A stretch of DNA of 64,000 nt from Clostridiales bacterium (lineage in GTDB: Bacteria > Bacillota > Clostridia > Christensenellales > Aristaeellaceae): contig JAQXLU010000154.1 in the NCBI GenBank assembly GCA_029012285.1, positions 1 through 64,000 on the forward strand. Reading direction: 5' to 3'. The notes below the pieces were generated by a model. The model worked only from the letters and a program-made list of their open reading frames with translations, did not search any database and was not told the DNA's origin. A program made the position numbers and the translations under genes. This document shows positions 23,820 through 32,098 of the stretch, in pieces (positions within the stretch are counted from its first letter, which is position 1; each line of letters starts with the position of its first letter).

Positions 23820-26747
23820 TTACTTGGCGGTATTGAGGCCGAATTCCTCACGCTTCTTGGTCAGCTCCTTGTCGATCTCGCGGATGTTGAGGTAGAGCGT
23901 CTCGCGGGGATTCGCCAGGTCAGCCACAACGTCCTCAAAGGCGTAGGAGATCATGCGGGTGTTCATGTAGTAGCCGGGCACGGCGGGCATGCTGATGAGC
24001 TTGTCATACTGGGACAGCAGCTGCGCGCTTTCGGCATTGGACCAGGGCAGGTTGCGGATCACATTGGGGTCAGCGGCGGGGTAACGGGCCGCAGCGCCCA
24101 TGATGGCCTCCAAGGTGGTGGCGTAGGAGGTCTGCTGGGGGGTGTCGTTCCACCACTTGACGAATTCCCAGGCGGCGTCCTTGTTGTCCGCACCCTTCAT
24201 GATCACGGTCTGCACGGTGTCGCAGACGTAGGTGTTGTCAATCGTGCCGTCCTCCTTCACAGAGCCGGGGAAGGCGGAGAAGCTCCACAGACCCTTGATT
24301 TCCGGCGCGAAGATTTCCAGCGTGCAGTAGGTGGTGTAGTCGGTCACGCCCACGGGCATTTCGCCGGTGCGGAAGCGGTTGGAGAAGTCCGCCTGCACCT
24401 CCAGGCCGTGCACGGTGAACAGATCGGTGTACCACTTGAAGGCCTCCATGGCGGGGTCCTCGTGGAGGGCGGAGGCAATGCCGTAAGTTGCACCCTCGCC
24501 CTCGTAGATTTCGCCCTCGTTCTGGTAGACCATGGCGGAGAACACGTTCAGGCCGGTCGCCACACGGGTGGAGGGCATGTAGAAGTCGTAGTTCTCGCGG
24601 TTGAGGACGGGGATCATCTCCATAATTTCCGTCCAGGTGGTGGGTACGTTCAGGCCCAGCTCATCCAGCACGTCCTTGCGGTAGAACAGCATCTGGAAGC
24701 TGACCTGCTCGGGGATGCCATACGCGCCATCGCAGTATTTGGTGGCGCGCAGCACACCCTGGGAGTAGCGCTGAACGTAGTCCGCATAGTCGGGGTACTG
24801 GGACAGATCGACCGTTGCGCCGCGCATGGCGAAGTCCTGGGCGGTGGCTTGGTTCAAGCCGATCACCACGTCAGGGCCGTTGCCAGCCAGGGCGGCGCGC
24901 AGCACCACATCCATGGGGATGAGCTGCAAGGTGACGGCAATGTCCGTGTTGGGGGAGAAGGTTTCGTCGATCAGGTTCTGAATGATCTGCGCCTGCTCGC
25001 GGCCGGCGGAGGCCATCCACACCTTGATGGAAGCGGCCTTCTTGCCGCCGTCATCGCTGGCGACCACGCTGCTGCTGGAGTGGAAGAACGTGGCCCAGAA
25101 GCGCTGGACGTCCGCGATGGCGCCCTGCAGCCAACCCTCGGTGGGGGCGGGGAGGGAGGCGGTGTCGCGGGAGAGCATCAGGCTATCCAATTCCAGGGGC
25201 ATGGTGGAGATGTTGACGATCCAGGTGCCCAGGGCGGAAATGTTGTTTTTCAGCTGGCTGAGCTCCTTGACGATGTTCTCCGGGTCCTTGGCAAGGCCCA
25301 ATGCCTGGATAGCCATCTTTTCGAGCATCGCGGTGTTCTCGCCCTTTTCGCCGGTGATGGCGACCATCTGATCCACCAGGGCGAAGAGGCGGTCGCTCTC
25401 CTGCTGCATGGTGCTGACGAAGCCAGGCACCTTCTTGGCGATCTCGTAGTCGATAAACTGGCTGGGCACATTGCCTGTGATCTGAATGGTGGACAGATAC
25501 AGGGCGTTGAGGTTGCGCAAGGCTTCCTCCACCTCGCTGAGCACGCCGCCGATGCCGCCCAGCACGCACTCCAGCTTGATGTCGTTCACGCCCTTGTGCA
25601 GGTAGACGTAGTAGGGCTCGCCCTTTTCGTTGGCGAGGGTGTAGTTCTGCATCTTGCCGGAGTAGTCAAAGCCAATGACCTCCGCCTCCGCGAAGGGCAC
25701 TGCGCCGTTGACGGACAAGCGGCGGTAGCTGGTCACGCCGCGGGAGGTCTGGCGGCCCTTGAAGGTCAGGACGTACAGACCGTCCTCCGGCGCTTCCACC
25801 TGCCAGGTGATGGCGTCGCCCGGCTGGGCCCAGTTGCTCGCGCCAATGGTCGGGTACAGGATGTGCCAGGCGTGGTAGGGCACCAGCGCCGCGTCAGAGT
25901 AGTTCTTCTGCACGGTGATGGCGGGGGAGGTTTTCAGAATGTCATAGGTGGCGTTGGGGACGGACAGCCGGGTACCCTCGCCCTCCTTGACGGCGCGGCG
26001 CTCGGCCTGGCACACGATGGCTTCGCCGCCATACTTTGTCCCTTCGGCTTCCCACTTCGCCAGCATGGCCTGGTAGCTGCTCTTTTCCGGCGCAGCCTTG
26101 AAGGTAAGCGTGATGACCTCCAGGGGCTCCTTGACCGCCTCGAAGGTCAGGGTGTGCTCGCCCGCGGTCAGGTAGAAGATCAGCGGCGCGCCGGAGCGGC
26201 GGTCGTAATCCTCCAGGTAGATGGTCTGGGTGGAGAACAACTCATCGGCGTTGGGACGAATCTCGTTGTCGTTCTTGAGATGGATGTCCTCGTCGCGCCA
26301 GATGCGCTTGAACACGATCTGCGTCAGCGCCTCATAGGGGGCTTCACCGTCGATGAGCACGCGGCGCTGAATGTCGCTGGTGGTGCCAGCCAGGGCGCGG
26401 TAGCACACCTCCAGGTTGAAAAAGCCGGTCTCCGGCACGGTGAACTTCCAGGTGATGGCGCCCATATCGCCGGTATCGACCCCCTCGGTCAGCGCCTGGG
26501 CGTTGGAGTCCGCACTCTTTTCAAAGGCGAACACATCCACCTCGGCCACGGCATCGGACAGCGCATCCGCATAGCTGTGGGCATCCAGGTACGCCTGGTA
26601 GGTCTTTTCACGGGCGATCACGGTTTCGGTGGCAGGCATGGCGTAATGTCCCTTGTCCTTGCCGCGCAGCGCGCTGACAAGAAGCACGGCGACCACGAGC
26701 ACGACGATCACACACAGCGCGATCAACAGTTTCTTTTTCTTGGTCAC
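23820..26747 (-). CDS. Membrane-anchored binding protein: CBM-like domains fused to a family 1 solute-binding domain
   Basis: I place the start at GTG 26747, which has AGAGGTGAG 7 bp upstream. The track start 90 bp earlier lies inside a structured leader. The 975-residue product begins MTKKKKLLIALCVIVV, a transmembrane anchor rather than a lipobox signal. Residues about 60-450 contain two beta-sandwich segments with carbohydrate-binding-module character (ETGFFNLEVCYRALAG; APEDGLYVLTFKGRQTSRG). A helical linker follows, and from about 570 to the end there is a periplasmic-binding-protein type 1 domain (IKVWMASAGREQAQIIQNLI, GNGPDVVIGLNQ, TWTEIMEMIPVLN). It probably captures oligosaccharides and hands them to the adjacent permeases. 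Confidence 0.85.
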   Translation of the reverse strand: MTKKKKLLIALCVIVVLVVAVLLVSALRGKDKGHYAMPATETVIAREKTYQAYLDAHSYADALSDAVAEVDVFAFEKSADSNAQALTEGVDTGDMGAITWKFTVPETGFFNLEVCYRALAGTTSDIQRRVLIDGEAPYEALTQIVFKRIWRDEDIHLKNDNEIRPNADELFSTQTIYLEDYDRRSGAPLIFYLTAGEHTLTFEAVKEPLEVITLTFKAAPEKSSYQAMLAKWEAEGTKYGGEAIVCQAERRAVKEGEGTRLSVPNATYDILKTSPAITVQKNYSDAALVPYHAWHILYPTIGASNWAQPGDAITWQVEAPEDGLYVLTFKGRQTSRGVTSYRRLSVNGAVPFAEAEVIGFDYSGKMQNYTLANEKGEPYYVYLHKGVNDIKLECVLGGIGGVLSEVEEALRNLNALYLSTIQITGNVPSQFIDYEIAKKVPGFVSTMQQESDRLFALVDQMVAITGEKGENTAMLEKMAIQALGLAKDPENIVKELSQLKNNISALGTWIVNISTMPLELDSLMLSRDTASLPAPTEGWLQGAIADVQRFWATFFHSSSSVVASDDGGKKAASIKVWMASAGREQAQIIQNLIDETFSPNTDIAVTLQLIPMDVVLRAALAGNGPDVVIGLNQATAQDFAMRGATVDLSQYPDYADYVQRYSQGVLRATKYCDGAYGIPEQVSFQMLFYRKDVLDELGLNVPTTWTEIMEMIPVLNRENYDFYMPSTRVATGLNVFSAMVYQNEGEIYEGEGATYGIASALHEDPAMEAFKWYTDLFTVHGLEVQADFSNRFRTGEMPVGVTDYTTYCTLEIFAPEIKGLWSFSAFPGSVKEDGTIDNTYVCDTVQTVIMKGADNKDAAWEFVKWWNDTPQQTSYATTLEAIMGAAARYPAADPNVIRNLPWSNAESAQLLSQYDKLISMPAVPGYYMNTRMISYAFEDVVADLANPRETLYLNIREIDKELTKKREEFGLNTAK

Positions 26748-26780
26748 GGGCCTTCTCACCTCTTTGGCGTAGTATGTGTC

Positions 26781-26866
26781 ATCGCTGCATAACGCGGGCT
26801 CCCAGGGGAAGCCCATGCAGCGTCCGACCAACTCCACTGCTTGTGGAGCCTGCGTTATGCAACGGT
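26781..26866 (-). ncRNA. Candidate structured leader RNA (three-way junction) before the CBM-SBP gene
   Basis: On the minus strand CGTTGCATAACGC (26864-26852) can pair with GCGTTATGCAGCG (26795-26783) over 13 bp with one G-U. The enclosed sequence holds two hairpins, CTCCA...TGGAG and GGGCT...AGCCC. A linker segment CGCTGCAT between them is complementary to the closing 3' arm (ATGCAGCG), which allows a competing fold. The element ends about 35 nt before the GTG start. No known riboswitch class is recognised. Confidence 0.5.
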
Positions 26867-26942
26867 GATGACCCCGCCCGCGGCGGAGCCCATGGGAGAT
26901 TTGCTCCCTTCATATCCGAGCTTTCCGGTTGGCTATGAACAA

Positions 26943-26983
26943 GGGCGGGCGCTATCAGGCCCCAGCCTTCTAACGCCCGCCCG
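26943..26983 (-). terminator. Hairpin, possible partial terminator after the first binding-protein gene
   Basis: GGGCGGGCG pairs with CGCCCGCCC, with further AGGC/GCCT pairing inside. The tail on the minus strand is only TTGTT, so termination may be incomplete and lower expression of downstream genes. Confidence 0.6.
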
Positions 26984-27015
26984 ATTTGGTTCGGTGTGAT
27001 CTTTTGTAAAGCGCC

Positions 27016-29016
27016 TTACTCGACGACGACCTCGACCTCGATGGCCACCTCAGCGGTGTTGCCAGCGTAGTCGGTCACGCTCAGGGTGACGGCGTAGGTC
27101 TCGGGCATAGAGGTGTCCAGCTCGGACATGTCAGCCACCACGTTCGCCTTCAGATCCAGACCGGAAGCGTCCTTCGCCTCAGCGATGAAGGCGGTCCAGT
27201 CAATGGTGGAGGCGTCGGTATCCATGGCGATGGTGGGCAGCTCTTCCACCACGGTCAGGGTGGGAGCGGTGGTGTTGGCGGGATCGTACACGATCACGTC
27301 CACCTTCGCGGAGCCCTCGTTGCCGGCCTTGTCGGTGAAGATGGCCTTGGCCTGGTAAGCGCCTGCGGCGGTCACGTCAACGCGGCCTTCCACCTCGTAC
27401 TTGGCCAGGGCGGGATCCAGCACGCCGTCGAAGCCGTCCTCGGCGGAGAAGTACTGGGTCCAGTCAATCGCGGACAGGTCGGAATTCATGGCCACGACCA
27501 CCTTGCCGCTCGCCTTGACGGCGGGGCCCTGGTTGTCGTTGAGCTCGCTGGAGCCCAGGATGGCTTCCATCTCGGTCACCACGTCGGTGAACTTGTTCAT
27601 GTTCGCCTTGATGGCCACTTCGTAGGAGGGGGTGCCTTCCACGCCGTACAGGCCCTTGCCCAGGATGCGATCCCAGGGATCACGCATGCCCAGGTTGCCG
27701 GACACGTCGTTGGGCACGCACTTTTCAGAGTTGAAGATGAAGGCGTTCAGCACACCCTCGCCGTAGGTATCGTTGAAGATGTCCAGGCCGTACTTGGTCG
27801 CCTCGTCCTTGGCGACGGCAGCCTTGTACTGGTCCATGGAGTCAACGCCGGCCTTGAGGGAGTAGTAGGTCTCCCAGTAGGTGCGGTAGGATTCCAGGGC
27901 CAGCTTGGTCATTTCGGGGGAGATGCCCTTCAGCACGCCGTCGACGTCGCCCACAGAGATGACCTGGCGGTACTCGGGGGAGTAGGTGACGGAGCCGTCG
28001 GCGTTCTTGGTGACCAGGCGGTCAGCAGCGGGCCAGGGCATGATGGCGATGGACTCGCCGCGCTTGGCGCACTCGTCAGCCTGACCCTTGATGACCCAGA
28101 TGGGGCACTCGGCAAAGACGGAGTTGCCACGGCCGAAGTCGTAGCCGCACTCGCACCACTGGGGGGTGTAGCCGTCATCGTACACGCCGCAGTCCACCAT
28201 CACGCCAGCCTCGCGCAGCTCAACGATGAACTTGATGGCGTCGATGGATTCCTGGGAATCAGCGATGATGCCCTTGTCGCCGTAGATGCCGCCGCCGTTG
28301 GAGTACATGGCGGACATGGAGGCGAAGCGGTGATCGGTTTCATAAGCCATCTTAGTGGAGACCTTCGCGCCTTCCACAGCGGGCTCATTGCCGTAGTGGG
28401 CCTGAATCTTCTGCAGGTAGGCCTTGAAGTTGGACCAGGTCCACTCGCCGCGCTCGAGCATCTCCATGGGGTAGAGGGTGGTGCCATCGGCTTCCTTGAG
28501 CGCGTCCACCTGCTCCAGCATGGTCAGGTTGACCAGCAGGGTGAAGTACTGGTTGAAGGAGATGTTGGCGTTGACGAAGTAGTTGTGGCCGAACACGGCA
28601 GTGGGCCACATCCAGTCAGCACCCTCAAAGATGGACGCATAATCGTCCAGGGGCTGCAGGATGTTCTGCGCCAGCACGGTGTTCTCGGAGCCGGACCACA
28701 TACGGGCGACTTCGCACACGGGGTTGCCGGCCAGCACGGACAGCACCAGCTCGGAGCGGGTGTCCTGCGCGTACTGCACATGCACGATCTTCACGTTGTG
28801 CTTGTCCAGCACAGCCTTTTCAGCAGCCAGACGTAGCTGACGATCAGCCTCGTCGGTGATGGTGTACTTGCCGGTGGTCTCGTCGATCTGGTTGGGATCC
28901 TGACCCGCGGCCCAGTGAGTGCCCCAGCGGACAATGATGGGCTCTTCGGCGGATGCCATGGGCACCAGCGTGAGAACCATTGCCAGCGCCAGCAGCAGGG
29001 CGGCAAACTTCTTCAT
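27016..29016 (-). CDS. Secreted sugar-binding protein with two C-terminal Ig-like domains
   Basis: The protein has 666 residues and a signal peptide ending LVPMASAEE, without a lipobox Cys. Residues 25-500 form a family 1 extracellular solute-binding protein (VLDKHNVKIVHVQY, NPVCEVARMWSGSENTVLAQ, LERGEWTWSNFKAYLQKI). Two tandem Ig-like, DUF5011-type domains follow at about 505-585 and 590-666, each ending in a pattern like DKAGNEGSAKVDV or DYAGNTAEVAIEV. It is the first gene of the long operon, with AAAGGAGG 7 bp before the ATG. The Ig-like domains may hold it at the cell wall in place of a lipid anchor. It may serve the second permease pair. Confidence 0.88.
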   Translation of the reverse strand: MKKFAALLLALAMVLTLVPMASAEEPIIVRWGTHWAAGQDPNQIDETTGKYTITDEADRQLRLAAEKAVLDKHNVKIVHVQYAQDTRSELVLSVLAGNPVCEVARMWSGSENTVLAQNILQPLDDYASIFEGADWMWPTAVFGHNYFVNANISFNQYFTLLVNLTMLEQVDALKEADGTTLYPMEMLERGEWTWSNFKAYLQKIQAHYGNEPAVEGAKVSTKMAYETDHRFASMSAMYSNGGGIYGDKGIIADSQESIDAIKFIVELREAGVMVDCGVYDDGYTPQWCECGYDFGRGNSVFAECPIWVIKGQADECAKRGESIAIMPWPAADRLVTKNADGSVTYSPEYRQVISVGDVDGVLKGISPEMTKLALESYRTYWETYYSLKAGVDSMDQYKAAVAKDEATKYGLDIFNDTYGEGVLNAFIFNSEKCVPNDVSGNLGMRDPWDRILGKGLYGVEGTPSYEVAIKANMNKFTDVVTEMEAILGSSELNDNQGPAVKASGKVVVAMNSDLSAIDWTQYFSAEDGFDGVLDPALAKYEVEGRVDVTAAGAYQAKAIFTDKAGNEGSAKVDVIVYDPANTTAPTLTVVEELPTIAMDTDASTIDWTAFIAEAKDASGLDLKANVVADMSELDTSMPETYAVTLSVTDYAGNTAEVAIEVEVVVE

Positions 29017-29120
29017 AGGGGTTCCTCCTTTTTATCTGAGGCGATGGACAAAACAAAAACACCGGGAAACCAAGGCTTTTCCAGTGCAGTGTCGTGCGGC
29101 AGTCGCCTCTAATTGCCCCT

Positions 29121-29149
29121 ATTTTAGCAAGTTTTGTGAGAATTGTCAA
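29121..29149 (-). promoter_or_regulatory. Strong promoter of the long sugar-transport operon
   Basis: TTGACA, 17 bp, TAAAAT on the minus strand. The inferred 5' UTR is about 95 nt. Confidence 0.88.
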
Positions 29150-29187
29150 GAGAATGTGGCGGAACATGGATAGTGTTCACAAAAGCA

Positions 29188-29197
29188 AAAACGTTTT
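29188..29197. promoter_or_regulatory. LacI-family-like operator palindrome
   Basis: AAAACGTTTT is a perfect palindrome that fits the WWRRCGYYWW core seen in LacI/CcpA operators. It lies about 40 bp upstream of the -35 box. The rest of the 298-bp gap (29017-29314) holds only the promoter and a terminator. Confidence 0.35.
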
Positions 29198-29234
29198 CGG
29201 GAGTGCTTCCACAGAAATTTATGTGAAATGCATG

Positions 29235-29276
29235 AAAAATACGGGACGCCCTTGTGCAATCGTCAAGGGCATCCCG
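29235..29276 (-). terminator. Terminator after the GH35 gene
   Basis: On the minus strand GGGATGCCCTTG pairs with CAAGGGCGTCCC (12 bp) and is followed by GTATTTTT. Confidence 0.88.
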
Positions 29277-29314
29277 GCAATGAAATTCGGCTTGTCGTGC
29301 GACGAATGGGTAAC

Positions 29315-31057
29315 TTACCCAAGATCGGGGGCATCCACCAGCAAAACCTTGCCATGCTTGCCCTCGGTTTCCACGATGATGAGGGTGTTCTCGCCCTCAC
29401 GCAGCAATGGCGCGGGGATGTACAGCCGCTTTTGCGGGCCGATCTCCCAGAAGCGCCCCAGGCAGAAGCCGTTGAGCGTGACAACGCCCTTGCCCCAGCC
29501 GGGCAGCTCCAGCCAGGTATCGGCGGGTTCATCCACGTTGAAGGTGAACTGATGCACGCCGGGCACGACCGCGGGCGTCCTGCCTTCGGGCCGGAAGGCG
29601 GCCATGACCTGCTCGTCGCACACGAACATGTCCCAGCCAAACTTCTGATGATCGTTGATCACCACGCCGGAGTCGATGCCCTTGCGCTGGTGTTCCAGCT
29701 TGAAGGAGTAGTTCACGCGGCCCATGTTCTCCATCAGGATCTCCAGGCGCGCGCCCTTGCGCACCGGGATGGCGGGTTTGAATTCGTGGGCCTTCTCCAG
29801 GTCGTGGTCGTAGAGGGTGGCGATGATCTCGCCGTCCAGCAGGATCACCGCGCGGTCGTTGGCGGAAACCAGCTGGAGCTTGCGCAGCTCGTCCTCATTG
29901 GTCAGCACGGTGCTGTACAGGGTGTAGCCGTAGTTCTGGCCCAGGCGCTCCATGGACATGGGGCAGACGCTGTGGACGCGCTTGCCCTTTGTCAGCAGCT
30001 GGCACAGGGGAGCGGAGGCAACCTCTGCAGCCTCGCCGTAGGCGCGGCGCGGAATCTCCGGGATGTCGATGATGGGCGCGGGGCCCTTGCGTGCTTCAAT
30101 CGCGGCCTTGAACAGGCGGTACTTTTCGGTGATGCGACCATCCTCGGTCAAAAGCGCGTCGTAGTCGTAGCTGGTTACGTCGGGGGTGAGGCGGTCGTAA
30201 TAGTTCGCGCCGTTCATCAGCCCGAAGGACGTGCCGCCGTGGAACATGTAGATGTTGATGTGCCCCATGTCCAGGATATCTGCAAAGTCCTTGGCGGAGG
30301 CGGCTGCGTCGGTATGGGCGTGCTTGCCGCAGCCCCAGTGGTCGAACCAACCGCACCAGAATTCCATGCACATCAGCGGGGTGATGCCCATTTCCTTCAT
30401 GTAGCCGAAGCGCTCATGGGCGTGCGAGCCGAAGTTGCCGGTCTGGAACACGCCCTCGCATTTGCCGCAGGCGAGCATGTCGTGCTCCGGGCCGTCGGAG
30501 GTGACCAGGGGCACGTCGATGCCGCGCTGGATCATCCCGTCCCGCAGGATGGCGAGGTACTCCTTGTCGTCGCCATAGGAGCCGTACTCGTTTTCCACCT
30601 GCATCATGATGATGGGGCCGCCGTGGGTGATCTGCAGCGGCGCAAGGCGGGGCAGCAGCTCGTCAAAGTAGGCGAGGAACTCCTTCAAATAGGGTTCGTA
30701 GCAGCAGCGGAAGCGCATGCCGTCCTGGGCCAGCAGCCAGGCGGGGAAGCCGCCGAACTCCCATTCGGCACAAATGTAGGGCGAGGGGCGGATGATGACC
30801 CACAGCCCCAGCTCCTGGGCGATGCGGATGAAACGGCACACATCGTGATCGCCCTCAAAGTTGAATTCTCCCCGGTTGGGCTCATGGAAATTCCAGGGGA
30901 TGTAGGTTTCCACCGTGTTGCAGCCCATGGCCTTGAGCTTGAGCAGCCGGTCACGCCAGTATTCGGGCACGACGCGGAAATAATGGATGGAGCCGGAAAT
31001 GACCTGGAATCTTTCGCCGTTCAGATAGAAATCGTCCTTGATCTCAAAATTGCCCAT
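29315..31057 (-). CDS. Glycoside hydrolase family 35 beta-galactosidase
   Basis: The protein has 580 residues with no signal peptide. The GH35 barrel is recognisable from SGSIHYFRVVPEYWRDRL, NTVETYIPWNFHEP and GLWVIIRPSPYICAEWEFGG. The acid/base Glu is in MMQVENEYGSYG (about 156) and the nucleophile Glu in MCMEFWCGWFDHWG (about 232). C-terminal jelly-roll domains follow (GWGKGVVTLNGFCLGRFWEIGP). It releases beta-linked galactose from imported oligosaccharides in the cytosol. Start ATG at 31057 has CGGAGGAT 7 bp upstream. It follows the GH43 gene by 48 bp and may have an extra promoter of its own. Confidence 0.94.
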   Translation of the reverse strand: MGNFEIKDDFYLNGERFQVISGSIHYFRVVPEYWRDRLLKLKAMGCNTVETYIPWNFHEPNRGEFNFEGDHDVCRFIRIAQELGLWVIIRPSPYICAEWEFGGFPAWLLAQDGMRFRCCYEPYLKEFLAYFDELLPRLAPLQITHGGPIIMMQVENEYGSYGDDKEYLAILRDGMIQRGIDVPLVTSDGPEHDMLACGKCEGVFQTGNFGSHAHERFGYMKEMGITPLMCMEFWCGWFDHWGCGKHAHTDAAASAKDFADILDMGHINIYMFHGGTSFGLMNGANYYDRLTPDVTSYDYDALLTEDGRITEKYRLFKAAIEARKGPAPIIDIPEIPRRAYGEAAEVASAPLCQLLTKGKRVHSVCPMSMERLGQNYGYTLYSTVLTNEDELRKLQLVSANDRAVILLDGEIIATLYDHDLEKAHEFKPAIPVRKGARLEILMENMGRVNYSFKLEHQRKGIDSGVVINDHQKFGWDMFVCDEQVMAAFRPEGRTPAVVPGVHQFTFNVDEPADTWLELPGWGKGVVTLNGFCLGRFWEIGPQKRLYIPAPLLREGENTLIIVETEGKHGKVLLVDAPDLG

Positions 31058-31081
31058 GCGCGTATCCTCCGTATATGCAAT

Positions 31082-31087
31082 ATTATA
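31082..31087 (-). promoter_or_regulatory. Possible -10 box before GH35
   Basis: A perfect TATAAT occurs on the minus strand in the 48-bp gap, but no good -35 box stands at the right distance. Confidence 0.3.
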
Positions 31088-31105
31088 ATGTAGAAATCCG
31101 TTCGC

Positions 31106-31969
31106 TCACCTGCGGTGGAGCAAGCCGTCCTCCTCGACCACCTCGAAGAAATAGGGGCGCTCCTGCAAATGGGTGTTGGGGCTGTGCAGCGCCATCAGCA
31201 GCTTGCCCTCCTTGGTGCGGAAGATCATGCCGTGTCCGCCGTCCTTCATGAACAGGGGCTTGACCTGGCGGAACTCGCCGGTGATTTCCCCGTTGGAGCT
31301 GCGGGCCAGGCCTTGGGTGTAGCCGTCCTTGGAGAAGGCGGCCCAGAGCATCAGCAGCGCGCCGTCCTCATTGCGCCACAGGAACGGGCCGTCGGTCACG
31401 AAGGAGGGCTTGCCCATCACGGACCGACCGGGGACGATCCATTCCGCCTCGGAGGCGGTGAAGAGCAGCCGGGGCGGGCCTGCTGGGGCCCTCAGGTCGT
31501 CGTCAAGCGCCATGGCCCAGATTTCGCCGTCGATGGCCTGTACCCACTCGTGGCAGAACACCATGTAGGGCTTGCCCTCCCTGTCCACATAGAAGGTGCC
31601 GTCCAGGCACTCCCAGTTGCGGGGGGTGACAGGGCCGTCGCTGTGGGGGACGAAGGGCCCCATGGGGCTGTCTGCCCGGAGGATGCAGCTGCCGCGGCAA
31701 GCGTCCTCCGATTTGAAGGAGGCGAACATGTAGAACGCCCCGTGCCAGATGTGCACCTCGGGAGCCCAGTAGTTCATGGTGGCCCAGAAGGAGCCGTCGT
31801 TGTGGAACACCTCATGCGGGCCGGACCAGTTTTCCAGGTCGTCGGAAACATACACGTCAAAGCCGTCGTCCTCGCCCCAGCAGGTGGCCCCCCGGGTGCC
31901 GTAGAGGTAGTACTTCCCCTCATGCAGCAGCACAAAGGGATCCCGGATGTTGATGTCAGAGAGCTTCAT
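31106..31969 (-). CDS. Glycoside hydrolase family 43-like enzyme
   Basis: The protein has 287 residues, compact for GH43. The catalytic Asp is near the start (NIRDPFVLLHEGKYYLYG). Other propeller motifs are MNYWAPEVHIWHGAFYMFAS, ECLDGTFYVDREGKPYMV, FCHEWVQA and VTDGPFLWRNEDG. It has no signal peptide. It resembles the GH43 at 11156-12205 in blade order and motifs and is probably a paralogue with different side-chain specificity, for example for arabinose or galactose. Its promoter lies in the gap shared with the divergent heparinase gene. The AAGGAGG ribosome binding site is 13 bp from the ATG, rather far. Cotranscription with GH35 is likely. Confidence 0.87.
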   Translation of the reverse strand: MKLSDINIRDPFVLLHEGKYYLYGTRGATCWGEDDGFDVYVSDDLENWSGPHEVFHNDGSFWATMNYWAPEVHIWHGAFYMFASFKSEDACRGSCILRADSPMGPFVPHSDGPVTPRNWECLDGTFYVDREGKPYMVFCHEWVQAIDGEIWAMALDDDLRAPAGPPRLLFTASEAEWIVPGRSVMGKPSFVTDGPFLWRNEDGALLMLWAAFSKDGYTQGLARSSNGEITGEFRQVKPLFMKDGGHGMIFRTKEGKLLMALHSPNTHLQERPYFFEVVEEDGLLHRR

Positions 31970-32005
31970 ATCGGTTGTGAACCTCCTTGCGGATCATCTA
32001 CTGAC

Positions 32006-32034
32006 AGTATACCAGAATCGCGCGGCAAATGCAA
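32006..32034 (-). promoter_or_regulatory. Promoter for the GH43-GH35 unit
   Basis: TTGCAT, 17 bp, TATACT on the minus strand, 37 bp before the GH43 start. The same two hexamers occur in the nagB promoter. Confidence 0.72.
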
Positions 32035-32098
32035 TCCGCCGAGGAAGCAGGATTTGGGAAAGCATTGTCGAATCGCATACCCCACTGGAGGGAGAATC

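Noticed and set aside
24408-26792. 794-aa plus-strand ORF
   Set aside because: It is antisense to the CBM-SBP gene and lacks a domain or ribosome binding site.
29228-31093. 621-aa plus-strand ORF
   Set aside because: It is antisense to the GH35 gene, which has both catalytic Glu motifs.
31115-32098. N-terminal 328 residues of the 914-aa ORF
   Set aside because: This part is antisense to the GH43 gene and crosses its promoter. The true lyase starts at 32099 behind GGAGG.
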